A stretch of DNA of 15,663 nt, from assembly GCA_028707655.1 (NCBI GenBank), contig JAQWAN010000018.1, forward strand, positions 1 through 15,663, given 5' to 3'. Position numbers and translations under genes: made by a program. Positions 6,689-14,744 of the stretch are shown here, one piece after another. How positions within the stretch are numbered: position 1 is the first letter of the stretch; each line of letters starts with the position of its first letter. The stretch is from Bacteroidaceae bacterium. Lineage in GTDB: Bacteria > Bacteroidota > Bacteroidia > Bacteroidales > Bacteroidaceae. The notes below the pieces were generated by a model, which was given only the letters and a program-made list of their open reading frames with translations, was not told where the DNA came from and did no database searches.

Positions 6689-7967
6689 ATATAAACATAT
6701 TATAGGTAAGAGTTGGACAAATATCTCCCGTTTTGTCTTGGCTGTTGTTTTTATCTTTTCGGGTTTTGTAAAAGCTGTTGACCCAATTGGTACGCAATAC
6801 AAGATAAGTGACTATTTGACTTCTTTTGGGTTTGTGGATGCTTTTCCTCCACTAGTAACACTTGCCCTTTCCATCTCATTAAGCGTACTAGAATTTACTT
6901 TAGGTGCCTATCTTTTGTTTGGCATTCGACGTAGAATCTCTACCACACTCGTCTTAATGGTGATGTCTGTGATGACACCACTTACCCTTTATCTCCTTCT
7001 TTATCACCCCTTACCAGATTGCGGTTGCTTTGGAGATGCCATTGTTTTATCTAATGAGATGACCTTTGCGAAGAATCTGTTTCTTCTTGTTTTTGCTGTC
7101 ACTGTCTTTAGAAACTGGCAATCCATTTTTCAATTAGCTTCCGATTCTTTTCAATGGATTATATCGCTTTATATTATAGCCTTTGTTTTTGTGCTATCCC
7201 TCTATTGTTTAGACCATTTGCCTATCCTTGACTTTCGCCCCTATCATGTTGAAGCAGATATACAAGCTGGAAGAACAATACCCGCTGATGCTAAACGAGA
7301 TGTCTATAAGGTGTCTTATGTGATGGAAAAGAATGGCACTAAGAAGATTTTTACACTGGATAATTATCCAGATAGTACCTGGACCTTTATTGAACGGAAA
7401 GATAAACTTGTTTCACAGGGTTACCGACCACCTATCTCCAATTTCGATTTGCTTTGTCCTATCGATAATACGGAAAAGACCGATTCTTTATTGGCCGATA
7501 CAACATATACCTTCCTTCTTGTTGCACATGATATGAAGGAAACAGACGATAGTAATATTGATTTGATTAATGATATTTACGACTATTGTTTGAAATATAA
7601 TTACCGTTTTTATTGTCTCACCGCCTCACAAGAGGATCAGATTGATGCTTGGAGAGATAAATCGGGTGCGGAGTATCGTTTCTATCTAGGCGATGATGTG
7701 ATGCTGAAAACAATGATACGTTCCAACCCAGGTTTGCTACTAATGAAAAATGGTGTTGTCTTGAATAAGTGGAGTAATAATGATTTACCCACAGAATATG
7801 AATTGAATGCTCCCTTGGAGCAACTACCGCTCTCTAAATCGGGGCAATCCTCTTTCTTATCTGTGCTAAATGTGGTGTTGGCTTGGTTCTTTATCCCTTT
7901 GCTACTGATTTGCACATTAGATAATTATCTTATCCAAAGAAAGAAAAAAAGAAATAATTTAAGTTAG
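6678..7967 (+). CDS. MauE/DoxX-type membrane protein with periplasmic thioredoxin-like domain
   Basis: The product has 429 residues. The N-terminal part (about 17-180) has four to five membrane segments and resembles DoxX/MauE redox-associated membrane proteins, including 'VFIFSGFVKAVDPIGT' and the motif 'DCGCFGDA' (C115, C117). A soluble region (about 185-390) follows; its second half looks thioredoxin-like, with 'TYTFLLVAHDM' as a first strand and 'RSNPGLLLMKNG' as the cis-proline region (P351), but there is no CxxC where the active site should be. A last membrane segment (about 394-413) and a basic tail close it. No ATG is available near the beginning; TTG 6678 is used, overlapping the preceding stop by 11 bp. 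Later starts would cut into the first membrane helix. A role in thiol or disulfide handling is inferred from the MauE-like part, not shown. Confidence 0.75.
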   Translation: MENKYKHIIGKSWTNISRFVLAVVFIFSGFVKAVDPIGTQYKISDYLTSFGFVDAFPPLVTLALSISLSVLEFTLGAYLLFGIRRRISTTLVLMVMSVMTPLTLYLLLYHPLPDCGCFGDAIVLSNEMTFAKNLFLLVFAVTVFRNWQSIFQLASDSFQWIISLYIIAFVFVLSLYCLDHLPILDFRPYHVEADIQAGRTIPADAKRDVYKVSYVMEKNGTKKIFTLDNYPDSTWTFIERKDKLVSQGYRPPISNFDLLCPIDNTEKTDSLLADTTYTFLLVAHDMKETDDSNIDLINDIYDYCLKYNYRFYCLTASQEDQIDAWRDKSGAEYRFYLGDDVMLKTMIRSNPGLLLMKNGVVLNKWSNNDLPTEYELNAPLEQLPLSKSGQSSFLSVLNVVLAWFFIPLLLICTLDNYLIQRKKKRNNLS

Positions 7968-8000
7968 AAATAGAATATTAAACATTTTAATAATTAGATC

Positions 8001-8762
8001 ATGAGAAAAAATATTGTTGCAGGAAACTGGAAAATGAATAAATCCCTTCAAGAAGGAATTGAATTAGCAAAAGGCTTAAACGAAGCTCTTGCAGGTGAAA
8101 CTCAAAATTGTGACGTTGTTATTTGTACACCTTACATACATTTAGCTTCTGTTACTCCATTGGTAGATGCAGCTAAAATTGGTGTTGGTGCAGAAAACTG
8201 TGCAAACAAAGAGTCTGGAGCATACACAGGAGAAATTTCAGCTTCTATGATAGCTTCTACTGGTGCTAAATATGTAATTTTAGGTCACTCTGAACGTCGT
8301 GCTTATTATCACGAAACAGCTGAATTATTAGCAGAGAAGGTAAAATTAGCTTTGGCTAACGGCTTAACACCTATCTTTTGTATTGGTGAAGTATTGGAGG
8401 AACGTGAGGCAGAAAAACAAAATGAAGTGGTTTATGCACAATTAGCTGGATCTTTATTTGACCTTTCTGTAGAAGATTTCTCTAAAATCATTTTAGCATA
8501 TGAGCCAGTTTGGGCTATTGGTACAGGTAAGACTGCTTCTGCTGCACAAGCACAAGAGATTCATTCTTATATCCGTTCAGTTGTAGCCGACAAATTTGGT
8601 AAAGAAGTAGCTGAAAACACTTCTATCCTTTATGGTGGTAGCTGTAAAGCTTCAAACGCAAAAGAACTATTCTCCAACTTAGATGTTGATGGTGGTTTGA
8701 TTGGTGGTGCTGCATTGAAGGTTGCCGATTTCAAAGGTATTATTGATGCATTCAATAAATAA
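8001..8762 (+). CDS. tpiA: Triosephosphate isomerase
   Basis: TpiA interconverts dihydroxyacetone phosphate and glyceraldehyde 3-phosphate in glycolysis and gluconeogenesis. The 253-residue protein has all catalytic parts of the TIM barrel: 'AGNWKMNK' (N9, K11), 'ILGHSERR' with the electrophilic H96, the base E168 in '[15 protein letters not shown]' (flexible loop 6), and 'YGG' at 211-213 with 'GLIGGAAL' for phosphate binding. The length is normal. It starts 33 bp after the MauE-like gene, with no recognisable TAnnTTTG box in the gap, so it may be read from the 6120 promoter or from one within the preceding gene. A 14-bp perfect hairpin follows its stop. Confidence 0.98.
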   Translation: MRKNIVAGNWKMNKSLQEGIELAKGLNEALAGETQNCDVVICTPYIHLASVTPLVDAAKIGVGAENCANKESGAYTGEISASMIASTGAKYVILGHSERRAYYHETAELLAEKVKLALANGLTPIFCIGEVLEEREAEKQNEVVYAQLAGSLFDLSVEDFSKIILAYEPVWAIGTGKTASAAQAQEIHSYIRSVVADKFGKEVAENTSILYGGSCKASNAKELFSNLDVDGGLIGGAALKVADFKGIIDAFNK

Positions 8763-8770
8763 AAAACTTA

Positions 8771-8804
8771 TCTTGTTGCCACTATATTTGTAGTGGCAAC
8801 AAGA
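8771..8804 (+). terminator. Perfect 14-bp hairpin after tpiA (terminator-like or attenuator)
   Basis: TCTTGTTGCCACTA (8771-8784) pairs fully with TAGTGGCAACAAGA (8791-8804) around a six-base loop. The downstream sequence is AT-rich (ATTATTTCTTAATT) but lacks a solid T-run. It could be a leaky terminator separating strongly expressed tpiA from the next two genes, or a 3'-end stabiliser. Confidence 0.65.
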
Positions 8805-8834
8805 ATTATTTCTTAATTATTTAAACTGATTTCG

Positions 8835-9290
8835 ATGAAAGCAAAGTTGTTTTTACTACTACTGTTTGTGTTACCACTTACTCTATCTGCACAAGATATT
8901 GTAAAGAGTTTGCAAGAGATCAAAGTTGGTGAGGGAGTCATTACTATTCATCAAGACCCCCGTATTACTTTGCGATTACGAAATAGTATGTTAGACTCTT
9001 TAGCATTAGGCAGTCAGCGGGTTATCAAACATCCAGGCTATCGTATTCAGATTTATGCAGGAAACAATTCGCGACGCGCAAAAAACGAGGCCTTAGAACA
9101 AGCTAGCTTGTTAAATGCTAAGTTCCCTACACTTGTTACTTATACGCATTTTATGCCGCCAAGATGGACCTGTAGAGTAGGTGATTTCCTCAGTTTTGAA
9201 GAAGCGGATGCAATGTTACGAGAGATTAAAAAGACAAGTGATTTCAAAGAACTGTCTATTGTAAGAGATAAAATAAATATTACCTATTAA
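8835..9290 (+). CDS. Secreted SPOR-domain protein
   Basis: The 151-residue protein has a signal peptide (residues 1-19, ending LSA before Q20-D21) with no lipobox, so it should be periplasmic. A linker is followed by a SPOR domain from about 68 to 148: '[19 protein letters not shown]' gives the first strand and helix, 'WTCRVGDF' the central strand, and '[12 protein letters not shown]' the second helix. SPOR domains bind peptidoglycan strands stripped of stem peptides and often direct proteins to septa. Nothing else enzymatic is visible. It lies 72 bp after tpiA, across the hairpin, and folE begins one base after its stop, so it is co-transcribed with folE. A functional link with either metabolic neighbour is not obvious. 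Confidence 0.87.
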   Translation: MKAKLFLLLLFVLPLTLSAQDIVKSLQEIKVGEGVITIHQDPRITLRLRNSMLDSLALGSQRVIKHPGYRIQIYAGNNSRRAKNEALEQASLLNAKFPTLVTYTHFMPPRWTCRVGDFLSFEEADAMLREIKKTSDFKELSIVRDKINITY

Positions 9291-9291
9291 T

Positions 9292-9873
9292 ATGTTGGAA
9301 AACGAGAACCTAGACCCAGAGGTCATCAAGCAATTAGAAGATCATTATCGGGAAATAGAGGCTTTGTTAGGCGAAGACCCTCAACGTGAGGGATTGGTAC
9401 GAACGCCACACCGTGTAGCAAAGGCAATGATGGCATTGACGCGTGGTTATCGAATGGACCCTTCCGCAATTCTTAAATCCGCTATTTTTAAAGAAGATTA
9501 TAAGCAGATGATACTCGTGAAAGATATCGAGATACATTCGCTTTGTGAACATCATATGTTACCTTTTTATGGAAAAGCGCACGTGGCTTACATACCTAAT
9601 GGGTATAACACAGGATTGAGTAAAATTGTTCGTGTGGTAGATGTGTTTACACATCGTTTGCAGATACAAGAACGTTTGACCAAGCAGATAGCCGATTGTA
9701 TTGAAGAAACGCTGCATCCATTAGGAGTAATGGTGGTGATAGAGGCCTCTCATATGTGTATGCAAATGCGTGGTGTGGAAAAACTCAACTCTTTAACTAC
9801 CACCGTTTATTACATCGGCGAATTTGAAAAAGTGGAGAAACAAAATGAGTTTCTTAAATTGATTCATCCATAA
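9292..9873 (+). CDS. folE: GTP cyclohydrolase I
   Basis: FolE converts GTP to 7,8-dihydroneopterin triphosphate, the entry step to folate and pterin synthesis, as a cytosolic decamer. The 193-residue sequence shows '[19 protein letters not shown]' (about 27-44), the zinc-binding '[10 protein letters not shown]' (C85, H88) and C156 in '[10 protein letters not shown]'. The presence of all three zinc ligands marks it as the classic type IA enzyme, not FolE2. '[20 protein letters not shown]' (about 100-119) forms the conserved core. The ATG lies one base after the SPOR gene stop. It is the last gene of the unit and converges with dnaG. Confidence 0.97.
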   Translation: MLENENLDPEVIKQLEDHYREIEALLGEDPQREGLVRTPHRVAKAMMALTRGYRMDPSAILKSAIFKEDYKQMILVKDIEIHSLCEHHMLPFYGKAHVAYIPNGYNTGLSKIVRVVDVFTHRLQIQERLTKQIADCIEETLHPLGVMVVIEASHMCMQMRGVEKLNSLTTTVYYIGEFEKVEKQNEFLKLIHP

Positions 9874-9912
9874 CCCATTATAGGGTAATACTTTTTATAG
9901 TACATCTCTTAT

Positions 9913-9947
9913 AAACCTAGATAAGTTTTTGTTATCTAGGTTTTTTT
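9913..9947 (+). terminator. Intrinsic terminator between convergent folE and dnaG
   Basis: AAACCTAGATAA (9913-9924) pairs perfectly over 12 bp with TTATCTAGGTTT (9932-9943) around GTTTTTG, and seven T run to 9947. On the minus strand the hairpin is the same but is followed by TTTATAAG (only a weak T-tract), so it should serve folE best and dnaG less well. Confidence 0.85.
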
Positions 9948-9957
9948 GTGCCTATAC

Positions 9958-11904
9958 CTATAATGGTATGATAGATCTATCGCCTTGTTGTTTCGATATC
10001 GTATCTAATATTTGCTTAAGCTCTTGATAACGTTCTAGCGTTTTTTTGCAAAGTGCATCGTTTCCTGCTATATTGGGGTCTTTTAACGATTGCGTTAGCT
10101 CTTTTATTTCATTAGAGATAATAGTCGATTTATAATCGGCCAAAACTCGTAAAACAATATCGTAGAGCTTATTACTGTTATCGGAGTCATCCTTCGTATA
10201 GATACGGCTGAGTTCATATCTATCATTCAGCATCTCCATGGCAGTATCTCTAATCTCCTTTTGAGGATGAAGGGTTAGTACGCGCTCTAATTTAGATTGT
10301 GGATGAGCTAAGTGCTCTTCTGTTAGTTCAAGAATCTCCTTAAACACTGGTTGCGTAAAGTGCAAATCGTCAGTTCTTAGATCGTTAATAATAAACTGAG
10401 CCACCGATAGAACCTCCTCTTCTCCCTGTTCATTCTCCACACAAATTAATTCAGTGTCTCCATATCTCACAAGAATACGCGTGATTGTTTCTTCTCGTTT
10501 GTAGATGGCCTGATTTGCTTTTTCATTTGCTGAACTAAATGTTGGTGCTTGAATAGGAGTTTCTCGTGTGGGTTTCTTTTTGGCATAATCCCTCTCTTGT
10601 GCATTCCTTTTAATCTTAATCACCTCATTGAGCAAAAGTTGATTGTTTATCTTAAGTCTTCTACTACATTCGTTAATATACACGTCGCGCACAATAGCCC
10701 TTGGTATAACGGCTATGCTCTTTACGATATCCGTAATCAACTCACTTCTTTTGATAGGGTCATTCCCAGCTTCTTTGAGCAATAAATCGGTCTTAAACTG
10801 GATAAAATCTACCTGATGCTTATCTATGTAAGCTTGAAAGTCGTCGGCTCGTCTGCTTTTTGCAAAGGAATCTGGATCTTCTCCATCCGGTAGCAACAGC
10901 ACTTTAATATTCATCCCCTCCTCTAGTAACATGTCGATACCCCTTATGGAAGCTTTGATACCCGCTGCATCTCCATCATAAAGCACCGTTATATTATCCG
11001 TTAGTCGATGAATCATCTTAATCTGTCCTGTGGTAAGGGCTGTCCCAGAAGATGCTACCACATTTGTAACCCCTGCTTGATGCATGGAGATAACATCTGT
11101 ATAACCCTCTACCAAAAAGCATAAGTTCTTTTTGATTATACTTTGTTTAGCAAAGTAGATACCATATAACTCTTTACTCTTATGATAGATTTGGGATTCT
11201 GGTGAGTTGACATATTTAGCTGTTTTAGCATCTGCCTTTAATACTCGTCCACCAAAAGCAATAACCTTACCCGATAGGGTATGTATTGGAAAGATAGCAC
11301 GTCCCCAAAAGCGATCGCGCATTTTACCATTATCTGTTGTGTAGCATAACCCGGTTTCTTCGAGGTATTCTTTTTTATAACCACGTTTCATTGCTTCAAG
11401 ATAGAGTGCTTCGCGTTGATTCGTAGAGAATCCTAGTTGAAACTTTTGAATGATATCATCTCTGAACCCTCTGTTTCTAAAATAAGACATCCCTATGGAT
11501 TGTCCGTCAATATGATTGTGGAGTATGTTTTGAAAATAGGTAGCAGCAAATTCATTAACAATAAATAGACTTTCTCTAGCACTTTGCGCCTCTTTTTCTT
11601 TGTCGGTTAAGACCCGCTCTTGTACTTCTATATTATATTTCTTTGCTAAGAATTTAAGTGCCTCGTAATAGGTCATTTGCTCATGCTCCATAATAAAGTG
11701 CACTGCATTTCCTCCCTTTCCGCAACTAAAACACTTACAGATGCCACGTGCTGGAGAAACGGAGAATGAAGGCGTTTTCTCATCATGAAAAGGGCATAGT
11801 CCTACAAAATTAACACCCCTCTTTTTTAGTGTAACAAACTCAGAAACAACTTCAACAATGTTTGCTGCGTCCATGATTCTTTCTACGGTGGGTTGGTCTA
11901 TCAT
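9958..11904 (-). CDS. dnaG: DNA primase
   Basis: DnaG makes the RNA primers for chromosome replication. The 648-residue protein starts 'MIDQPTVERIMDAANIVEVV', typical of Bacteroidales primases, which supports ATG at 11904. The CHC2 zinc-binding domain has C37, H40, C58 and C61 ('LCPFHDEKTPSFSVSP', 'CFSCGKGGNAVHF'). The catalytic core carries the 'RDRFWGRAIFPI' stretch (about 196-207). The TOPRIM metal-binding acids are E266 in 'VEGYTDV' and D310/D312 in 'YDGDAAG'. Residues from about 430 on form a less conserved C-terminal region expected to include the DnaB-binding domain. Length and domains are complete. It stands alone on the minus strand, convergent with folE and divergent from the efflux operon. 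A TAATTTTG box 20 bp upstream may be its promoter. Confidence 0.97.
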   Translation of the reverse strand: MIDQPTVERIMDAANIVEVVSEFVTLKKRGVNFVGLCPFHDEKTPSFSVSPARGICKCFSCGKGGNAVHFIMEHEQMTYYEALKFLAKKYNIEVQERVLTDKEKEAQSARESLFIVNEFAATYFQNILHNHIDGQSIGMSYFRNRGFRDDIIQKFQLGFSTNQREALYLEAMKRGYKKEYLEETGLCYTTDNGKMRDRFWGRAIFPIHTLSGKVIAFGGRVLKADAKTAKYVNSPESQIYHKSKELYGIYFAKQSIIKKNLCFLVEGYTDVISMHQAGVTNVVASSGTALTTGQIKMIHRLTDNITVLYDGDAAGIKASIRGIDMLLEEGMNIKVLLLPDGEDPDSFAKSRRADDFQAYIDKHQVDFIQFKTDLLLKEAGNDPIKRSELITDIVKSIAVIPRAIVRDVYINECSRRLKINNQLLLNEVIKIKRNAQERDYAKKKPTRETPIQAPTFSSANEKANQAIYKREETITRILVRYGDTELICVENEQGEEEVLSVAQFIINDLRTDDLHFTQPVFKEILELTEEHLAHPQSKLERVLTLHPQKEIRDTAMEMLNDRYELSRIYTKDDSDNSNKLYDIVLRVLADYKSTIISNEIKELTQSLKDPNIAGNDALCKKTLERYQELKQILDTISKQQGDRSIIPL

Positions 11905-11923
11905 CAGTGTGTATATTATTTAG

Positions 11924-11931
11924 CAAAATTA
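11924..11931 (-). promoter_or_regulatory. Putative -7 box for dnaG
   Basis: Read on the minus strand the bases are TAATTTTG, a match to TAnnTTTG, ending 20 bp before the dnaG ATG and giving a short leader. The nearest upstream TTG suitable for a -33 element is about 25 bp away, longer than expected, so the call rests on the -7 match alone. Confidence 0.45.
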
Positions 11932-12133
11932 CACAAAATAATTAGATTCATGGGTGCAAGAATCTTTAATTTATCTATTTTTTGGTTCGTCTATGTATTG
12001 TTTTTCGTTTAAATTTTAAACTAATTTCTATCTTATTTGTTTTGTTCTTAGTGGCTATTTCGTTTTAGCTTAAATTGTTTAATTCTGTTAAATAGTTGTT
12101 ATATTAAGTTAATTTCGTGGGATCTATATTATT

Positions 12134-12144
12134 TTCCATTGGAA
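12134..12144. promoter_or_regulatory. Putative operator 1 (TTCCATTGGAA palindrome)
   Basis: TTCCA-T-TGGAA is an 11-bp perfect inverted repeat, the same as the site at 12186-12196. Centre-to-centre spacing is 52 bp, close to five helical turns. This copy lies upstream of the likely -33 region of the efflux promoter. Short palindromes of this kind are typical of dimeric repressors such as TetR-family proteins; which protein binds is not known. Confidence 0.6.
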
Positions 12145-12170
12145 TATTTTATTTAAAGAAATAAACGTCC

Positions 12171-12178
12171 TATATTTG
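12171..12178 (+). promoter_or_regulatory. Putative -7 box of the efflux operon
   Basis: TATATTTG matches TAnnTTTG and lies between the two TTCCATTGGAA palindromes. Transcription would start near 12183-12186, putting the second palindrome at the start site and leaving a leader of about 75 nt before the tolC-like ATG. No clear TTG -33 element is present. Confidence 0.6.
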
Positions 12179-12185
12179 CATTGTG

Positions 12186-12196
12186 TTCCATTGGAA
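12186..12196. promoter_or_regulatory. Putative operator 2 (TTCCATTGGAA palindrome)
   Basis: This is a second identical 11-bp palindrome, starting eight bases after the -7 box and so overlapping or touching the predicted transcription start. Occupancy here would block initiation. Together with the copy at 12134-12144 it could let two repressor dimers bracket the promoter on the same helix face. Confidence 0.62.
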
Positions 12197-12259
12197 ATAA
12201 AAGAAAAAAGAAATTTTAATTATTGGCATTAGTCGTAAACAAACAAGTAGAATAATAAT

Positions 12260-13609
12260 ATGAACAGTATGAATCGAAGAAATAGTCTCTTAATCCTGAT
12301 GTTTTCTTTCAGTTTCTTTTCCTTCTCCGTGAAGGCTCAAGATGAGCAGTTGGAGAGTCGGAGTGATACAGTGGCCCTTAAGTTATCGCAAGCTTTGGAT
12401 AATGCTTTACATAACAACAGTCAACTTCAACAATCAAAGATAGATGCATTAATTGCTAAGGAGCAGAGTAGAGAAGCAGATGCCGCTTTTTTACCCCAGT
12501 TAAATTTTAACTATAGTGCAGTTATTAGTAACGACCCATTAAATGCTTTTGGATTCAAGCTGAAGCAACAAAGAGCTACACAAGCCGATTTTAATCCCGT
12601 TCTTTTGAATGATCCAGGAATAACCCATAATTACTATGCAGAGTTATCCTTTAATCAACCTATTTTAAACCTAGATGCCATTTTTTCTAGAGCAAGTGCA
12701 CGAAGCCATGCTAAGATGAAAGAATTATCGCGTCAACGTAGACAAGAGTATCTCCGTTTGCAGGTGGCACAAACCTATTTACAGTTGGGTCTTTCCTATA
12801 AGAGCTATGCTGTTGTTCAAGATGCTGTGAAAACCTCCACCTCTTTTTTGAAACGCGCTAAAGATATGTATCAAAGAGGATTGATACAGCAAGCCGATTT
12901 GTTAGAGGCAGAGGCTTTTCATCTAAAAATGCTCTCACAACTGCAACAAGCAGAAACAGCCATTATCAATACGAGCGACCAGTTAAGTCTGTTGATGGGC
13001 AAAGAGTCGGCTGTAGTATATCAAGTAGATACTATTCATTGGTCTTTCCCTACCGTTTCTATAGCCGATCTATCCAATAGAACCGACTTGTTAGCTTATC
13101 GTGCTGGCATTCAATCGGCAAAGAAAAATGTTATTGCACAGAAGATGCGTTTTCTTCCTCGCTTAAATGCTTTTGGGTCTTATCAATTTAACGATAAAAG
13201 AGCCTTTAAATTTAACAGAAGTAGTTATTTGTTAGGCCTTAATCTATCGTGGCAATTATTCTCTGGCACACAAAACATACACAAAGTTCGTTCAGCGCTG
13301 TTACAGCGAGACAAGGCAGTAAGCATGTTGAGCGAGGCCGAACAAAAGTCGCGTATTGAATATGACCGTACTAAACGACAGTACACCGATTTAGAACTCG
13401 AAAAAAAACAAGTAGCCTTAATGGTGCAACAAACGCAACTGGCTTATCGTATGCAACAAGATAGATATGAACAGGGATTATCCTCCACGAGTGATTTGTT
13501 ACGTATCCAAAGTCAGCTATCCCAACAACGTTTGGGATATGCTTCGGTACAATTTAAACAAAACCTTACCATTGCTTATCTTCGTTTTATAACCTCTACA
13601 CAAGAATAA
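12260..13609 (+). CDS. TolC-family outer-membrane efflux protein
   Basis: The 449-residue protein has a signal peptide (residues 1-26, cut after VKA before Q-D-E) and no lipobox cysteine. The mature part shows the two-fold repeated OEP pattern of long Gln/Ala-rich coiled-coil helices: 'LSQALDNALHNNSQLQQSKI' opens the first repeat, and 'RTDLLAYRAGIQSAKKNV' opens the second around 270-290. The sequence 'YLLGLNLSWQLFSG' near 320-335 is the second beta-hairpin that forms the outer-membrane barrel. As a trimer it would form the exit duct through the outer membrane. It is first in an operon with an adaptor and an RND pump, in the order common for Bacteroidetes efflux systems. ATG 12260 is taken; an ATG three codons later is equally possible. 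Substrates cannot be inferred. Confidence 0.92.
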   Translation: MNSMNRRNSLLILMFSFSFFSFSVKAQDEQLESRSDTVALKLSQALDNALHNNSQLQQSKIDALIAKEQSREADAAFLPQLNFNYSAVISNDPLNAFGFKLKQQRATQADFNPVLLNDPGITHNYYAELSFNQPILNLDAIFSRASARSHAKMKELSRQRRQEYLRLQVAQTYLQLGLSYKSYAVVQDAVKTSTSFLKRAKDMYQRGLIQQADLLEAEAFHLKMLSQLQQAETAIINTSDQLSLLMGKESAVVYQVDTIHWSFPTVSIADLSNRTDLLAYRAGIQSAKKNVIAQKMRFLPRLNAFGSYQFNDKRAFKFNRSSYLLGLNLSWQLFSGTQNIHKVRSALLQRDKAVSMLSEAEQKSRIEYDRTKRQYTDLELEKKQVALMVQQTQLAYRMQQDRYEQGLSSTSDLLRIQSQLSQQRLGYASVQFKQNLTIAYLRFITSTQE

Positions 13610-13654
13610 TTCAAGTTATCTCCCCTATTAATAGTTTAGTAAATATAGTATAAT

Positions 13655-14740
13655 ATGAAAAATATAGTCATCGCACTTTTCTTTTTTCTCTCATTAGCTT
13701 CTTGTAGTAATGCTGATTCATCCAAGAAGAAAGATAGTTCACCGTTAGCGGTAACAACCGTTTATCCGCAACAAGAGTCCATTAATCAACTGATCTCAAC
13801 CGGACAGGTCGTTTCTTCAGAGACAGCACGTTTAGGAACGCGAATCATGGGTTATGTGGATAAGGTACATGTAAAACAGGGTGAAAAGGTTAAAAAAGGA
13901 GAGCTACTAATTAGCTTGAGTGATACTGAGCTAATAGCGCAAGAGTTACAAGCTAAAGCAATGCTTCGTCAAGCTGACCAAGCCTACCAAGTTGCCTTAA
14001 AAGACAGTGCACGCTATCAAGAGATGCTTACTAGAGGTAGTGTATCTTTAAAAGAATTTGAAAATGTACAGTTACAATATCAAGGTATTCGTGCAAAGAA
14101 GATTGCTGCACAACAACAATTACACGCTGCCACAGCGCAACGTGCATATACACAAATTGTGGCACCTTATGCAGGAACAGTTGTTCATGTAGCGGTAGAT
14201 GAGGGTAGTTTAGCTACTCCTGGAATGCCGTTGGTTACCTTAGAACAATCCGCTCGTTTTGTTATTCATACACAGTTGAACGAGTCAGAGATTACGCGAG
14301 TAGAAAAGGGAATGTCTGCAGCAGTTAGAATAGAATCTGCTCAACTCTCTTTTGCCGCAACCATTGTTGAGCGTAGTGCATCATCGGTATCTACAGGTGG
14401 ACATTACAATGTTACCCTTACGGTTCCAGATGCTGTTCAACAACAGTTACTCTCTGGGATGCGTGCCATAGTAACCTTTCAAGTAGCTTCAAAGGTAGAT
14501 AGTCGTGCTGCTTCTGCCATTCTAATTCCAACCAAGACCCTGATTTATAAAGGTGGATTAGTAGGTGTTTATGTGGTAACAGCCAATCAACAAGCTCTTT
14601 TGCGTTGGTTACGTATTGGCTCTACAAATGGAGAAACAACAGAGGTCTTATCGGGCTTATCAGTTACCGACCAAGTTATTGTACCTGCTCAACACCGGTT
14701 GAGTAATGGCTTACCAGTACAAACTATTCAAAAAGACTAA
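13655..14740 (+). CDS. RND efflux periplasmic adaptor (membrane fusion protein), lipoprotein
   Basis: The 361-residue protein begins with a lipoprotein signal ending in the lipobox L-A-S-C (C17), so it should be anchored by lipid in the inner membrane and act in the periplasm. It follows the HlyD/AcrA plan: first half of the lipoyl domain ('RIMGYVDKVHVKQGEKVKKGELL', about 63-85), a helical hairpin (about 90-160), second lipoyl half ('IVAPYAGTVVHVAVDEGS', about 168-185), then beta-barrel ('HTQLNESEITRVEKGMSA') and membrane-proximal domains up to 'VIVPAQHRLSNG'. The adaptor joins the pump to the TolC-like duct. It lies 45 bp after the tolC-like gene with no terminator or clear promoter between them, and the pump gene starts four bases after it. 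Confidence 0.93.
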   Translation: MKNIVIALFFFLSLASCSNADSSKKKDSSPLAVTTVYPQQESINQLISTGQVVSSETARLGTRIMGYVDKVHVKQGEKVKKGELLISLSDTELIAQELQAKAMLRQADQAYQVALKDSARYQEMLTRGSVSLKEFENVQLQYQGIRAKKIAAQQQLHAATAQRAYTQIVAPYAGTVVHVAVDEGSLATPGMPLVTLEQSARFVIHTQLNESEITRVEKGMSAAVRIESAQLSFAATIVERSASSVSTGGHYNVTLTVPDAVQQQLLSGMRAIVTFQVASKVDSRAASAILIPTKTLIYKGGLVGVYVVTANQQALLRWLRIGSTNGETTEVLSGLSVTDQVIVPAQHRLSNGLPVQTIQKD

Positions 14741-14744
14741 GAAG

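Larger units (their letters stand above)
11905..12259. other. AT-rich divergent intergenic region, dnaG / efflux operon
   Basis: These 355 bp have no credible ORF or RNA gene. The left end holds a dnaG promoter candidate, and the right 130 bp hold the efflux promoter with two palindromes. In between there is very AT-rich DNA with a 15-bp inverted repeat, GTTTAAA-T-TTTAAAC (12007-12021), which could be a binding site but is low in complexity. No regulator gene is encoded here. Confidence 0.8.

Noticed and set aside
12007..12021. GTTTAAA-T-TTTAAAC inverted repeat as a further operator
   Set aside because: It is made of only T and A apart from the ends, lies in very AT-rich DNA, and is far from either promoter; chance is likely enough that it is not listed as a site.
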